Shown: positions 4,767 to 5,709 of the stretch, piece by piece
How positions within the stretch are numbered: position 1 is the stretch's first letter
Layout: every line of letters begins with the position of its first letter
From: an uncultured Opitutia bacterium
GTDB lineage: Bacteria; Verrucomicrobiota; Verrucomicrobiae; Opitutales; UBA953
DNA: 5,709 bases
Direction: 5' to 3'
NCBI GenBank assembly: GCA_903859115.1
Contig: CAIOLH010000039.1
Span: 1 to 5,709, forward strand
The notes under the pieces: generated by a model
Seen by the model: only the letters and a program-made list of their open reading frames with translations
Databases searched by the model: none
Told to the model about the DNA's origin: nothing
Position numbers and translations under genes: made by a program

Positions 4767-5709
4767 ATGCCTGGTCGAACCCTCAGCCCACTCCTTGCCT
4801 TCCTTTTCTGCAGCATCGCAGTCATGGCGGCGGACTCGACAACAAAAGTCGCACCCGAGATTGCTAAGAACTCCAACGTCCAAGGGGAAAGTTTTACTTA
4901 CGAAGAGAATGGAAAAGTTCTCGTCGCCGTAGATGCCAGCGTGGAAGCGAATGGTGCTCACCTTGCTGCCAAAAAAATCTCTTTCAATTCCGAGACAGGA
5001 ATTATCGATGCGGAAGGCGATGTAGTTTATACCACAAAAAATTTACGCATCATGGGCGAACGCGTGACCATGAATCCTAAAATTGATTTAGTCGTCGCGT
5101 ATAATGTTAAACTCGGACGCAACCCAACTTATTTCACGGCTGAAGAAATTCGCATTCAAGACGGCGAACGCACCATGAAAGGTGTGCGCATGTGGAATAA
5201 TGAACCGCACGCTTATGGGATGAATTTAAAAATCCGTGAAGCTCACTACACTGACAAGGAAGATTGGTTAACCTTTAAAGGAGTCGTGCCCCATCTCGCC
5301 GGCATTCCGTTCTTCTATTTACCCTATTACGGACAAGAAGGTTATCGCGATATTCCTTACGATGTTGAACTCAGTACGGGCTCACAAGAAGCCCAAGGTC
5401 GCTACCTCCGCACCACTACCTTAGTCCGACAAAGCAAGTCCCTCTGGGTCGGTGCATTGCTCGATTATTACAGCAAATCGGGCTTTCTGATTGGTCCAGC
5501 CCTTCGTTTCGATAGCAGCAAAACGACCAAGGACGGAGCCGTTTGGCGGGGAGATTTAAAATCGGGATACATCCATGATAGTAATGCCTTAGAGAACGAT
5601 ATTTATGGCCGCACGCCTGATGCGAATCGGGGTTTTCTTATCGCAAATATTAACGGTCACACCACCAATAATTTTGATTTCGCAGGTCAATTTTATCTCA
5701 CCTCGGATC
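4767..5709 (+). CDS. lptD: LptD/OstA-like LPS-assembly outer-membrane protein (N-terminal part, runs off the right edge)
   Basis: LptD is the outer-membrane barrel that, with LptE, places lipopolysaccharide in the outer leaflet. The frame stays open for 314 codons to the right edge. Residues 1-21 are a signal peptide (a hydrophobic core LLAFLFCSIAV and a likely cut after V-M-A). Residues about 50-175 look like the OstA/LptA beta-jellyroll: ASVEANGAHLAAKKISFN, then GIIDAEGDVVYTTKNLRIMGERV, then YFTAEEIRIQDG. Next comes GVVPHLAGIPFFYLPYYG (172-189), the stretch that in LptD leads into the barrel. The rest alternates polar and hydrophobic residues with many Tyr/Gly, as outer-membrane strands do. 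The ATG at 4767 is the only ATG between the upstream TAA and the signal peptide. The visible mature part has no cysteine, unlike E. coli LptD, which uses an N-terminal pair in disulfides. It is transcribed divergently from glgB. LptD is the best call; another OstA-domain outer-membrane protein cannot be excluded without the C-terminal part. Confidence 0.85.
   Translation, partial: MPGRTLSPLLAFLFCSIAVMAADSTTKVAPEIAKNSNVQGESFTYEENGKVLVAVDASVEANGAHLAAKKISFNSETGIIDAEGDVVYTTKNLRIMGERVTMNPKIDLVVAYNVKLGRNPTYFTAEEIRIQDGERTMKGVRMWNNEPHAYGMNLKIREAHYTDKEDWLTFKGVVPHLAGIPFFYLPYYGQEGYRDIPYDVELSTGSQEAQGRYLRTTTLVRQSKSLWVGALLDYYSKSGFLIGPALRFDSSKTTKDGAVWRGDLKSGYIHDSNALENDIYGRTPDANRGFLIANINGHTTNNFDFAGQFYLTSD

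Noticed and set aside
4767..4829. Lipoprotein signal in the lptD product (C15)
   Set aside because: The residues before the cysteine (F-L-F) do not make a lipobox, and a normal signal-peptidase I site (V-M-A) follows at residues 19-21.
4677..4961. Upstream extension of the glgB frame to an ATG at 4961 (an 825-residue protein)
   Set aside because: The extra residues do not resemble any GlgB N-terminus, and the stretch overlaps the lptD start and signal peptide on the opposite strand by about 195 bases. The 730-residue form aligns end to end with E. coli GlgB.
1..5709. Mobile element, CRISPR array, tRNA/rRNA or a novel defence system
   Set aside because: I found no repeat arrays, terminal repeats, transposase-like or nuclease-like proteins, or RNA gene signatures on either strand. 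Almost all of the window is accounted for by six conventional genes.

Overview
The window holds six protein-coding genes. Five lie on the minus strand and one on the plus strand. I see no RNA genes, insertion sequences, CRISPR arrays or prophage genes. The organism is a Gram-negative (diderm) bacterium, because the right end encodes the start of an LptD/OstA-type lipopolysaccharide-assembly protein with a signal peptide. Base composition is balanced, intergenic DNA is AT-rich, Shine-Dalgarno sequences are mostly weak or absent, and the small TPR and four-helix membrane proteins have a familiar look. Together these point loosely to Verrucomicrobiota (Opitutales-like). That placement is inference and was not checked by any search.

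Layout in plus coordinates: 1-300 (minus) is the first 100 codons of an exported substrate-binding protein of a sulfonate/nitrate-type ABC importer; it runs off the left edge. 301-444 is an AT-rich spacer with a TATAAT-like box and a perfect 17-bp dyad. 445-1722 (minus) is mntH, an Nramp manganese/divalent-metal transporter. 1723-1753 is a short gap whose sequence carries two abutting inverted repeats and a perfect TTGACA. 1754-2167 (minus) is a small four-helix membrane protein of unknown function. 2173-2481 (minus) is a two-repeat TPR protein. 2484-4676 (minus) is glgB, the glycogen branching enzyme. 4677-4766 is a 90-bp divergent promoter region. 4767-5709 (plus) is the N-terminal part of lptD, running off the right edge.

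The minus-strand genes are read in the order glgB, TPR, membrane protein, mntH. The first three are packed with gaps of 2 and 5 bp, so they are very likely one transcript. mntH follows after 31 bp and may be read through, but that gap has its own candidate control signals. The substrate-binding protein gene starts 144 bp further on and is probably a separate unit. glgB stores carbon in the cytoplasm, mntH imports metal across the inner membrane and lptD builds the outer membrane. I see no shared pathway, and no other glycogen genes (glgA, glgC, glgP, glgX) are in view.

The window is mostly ordinary housekeeping sequence. The points most worth a second look are the stacked dyads in front of mntH, the perfect dyad in front of the transporter gene, the conserved but uncharacterised small proteins behind glgB, and the absence of N-terminal cysteines in the visible part of LptD.
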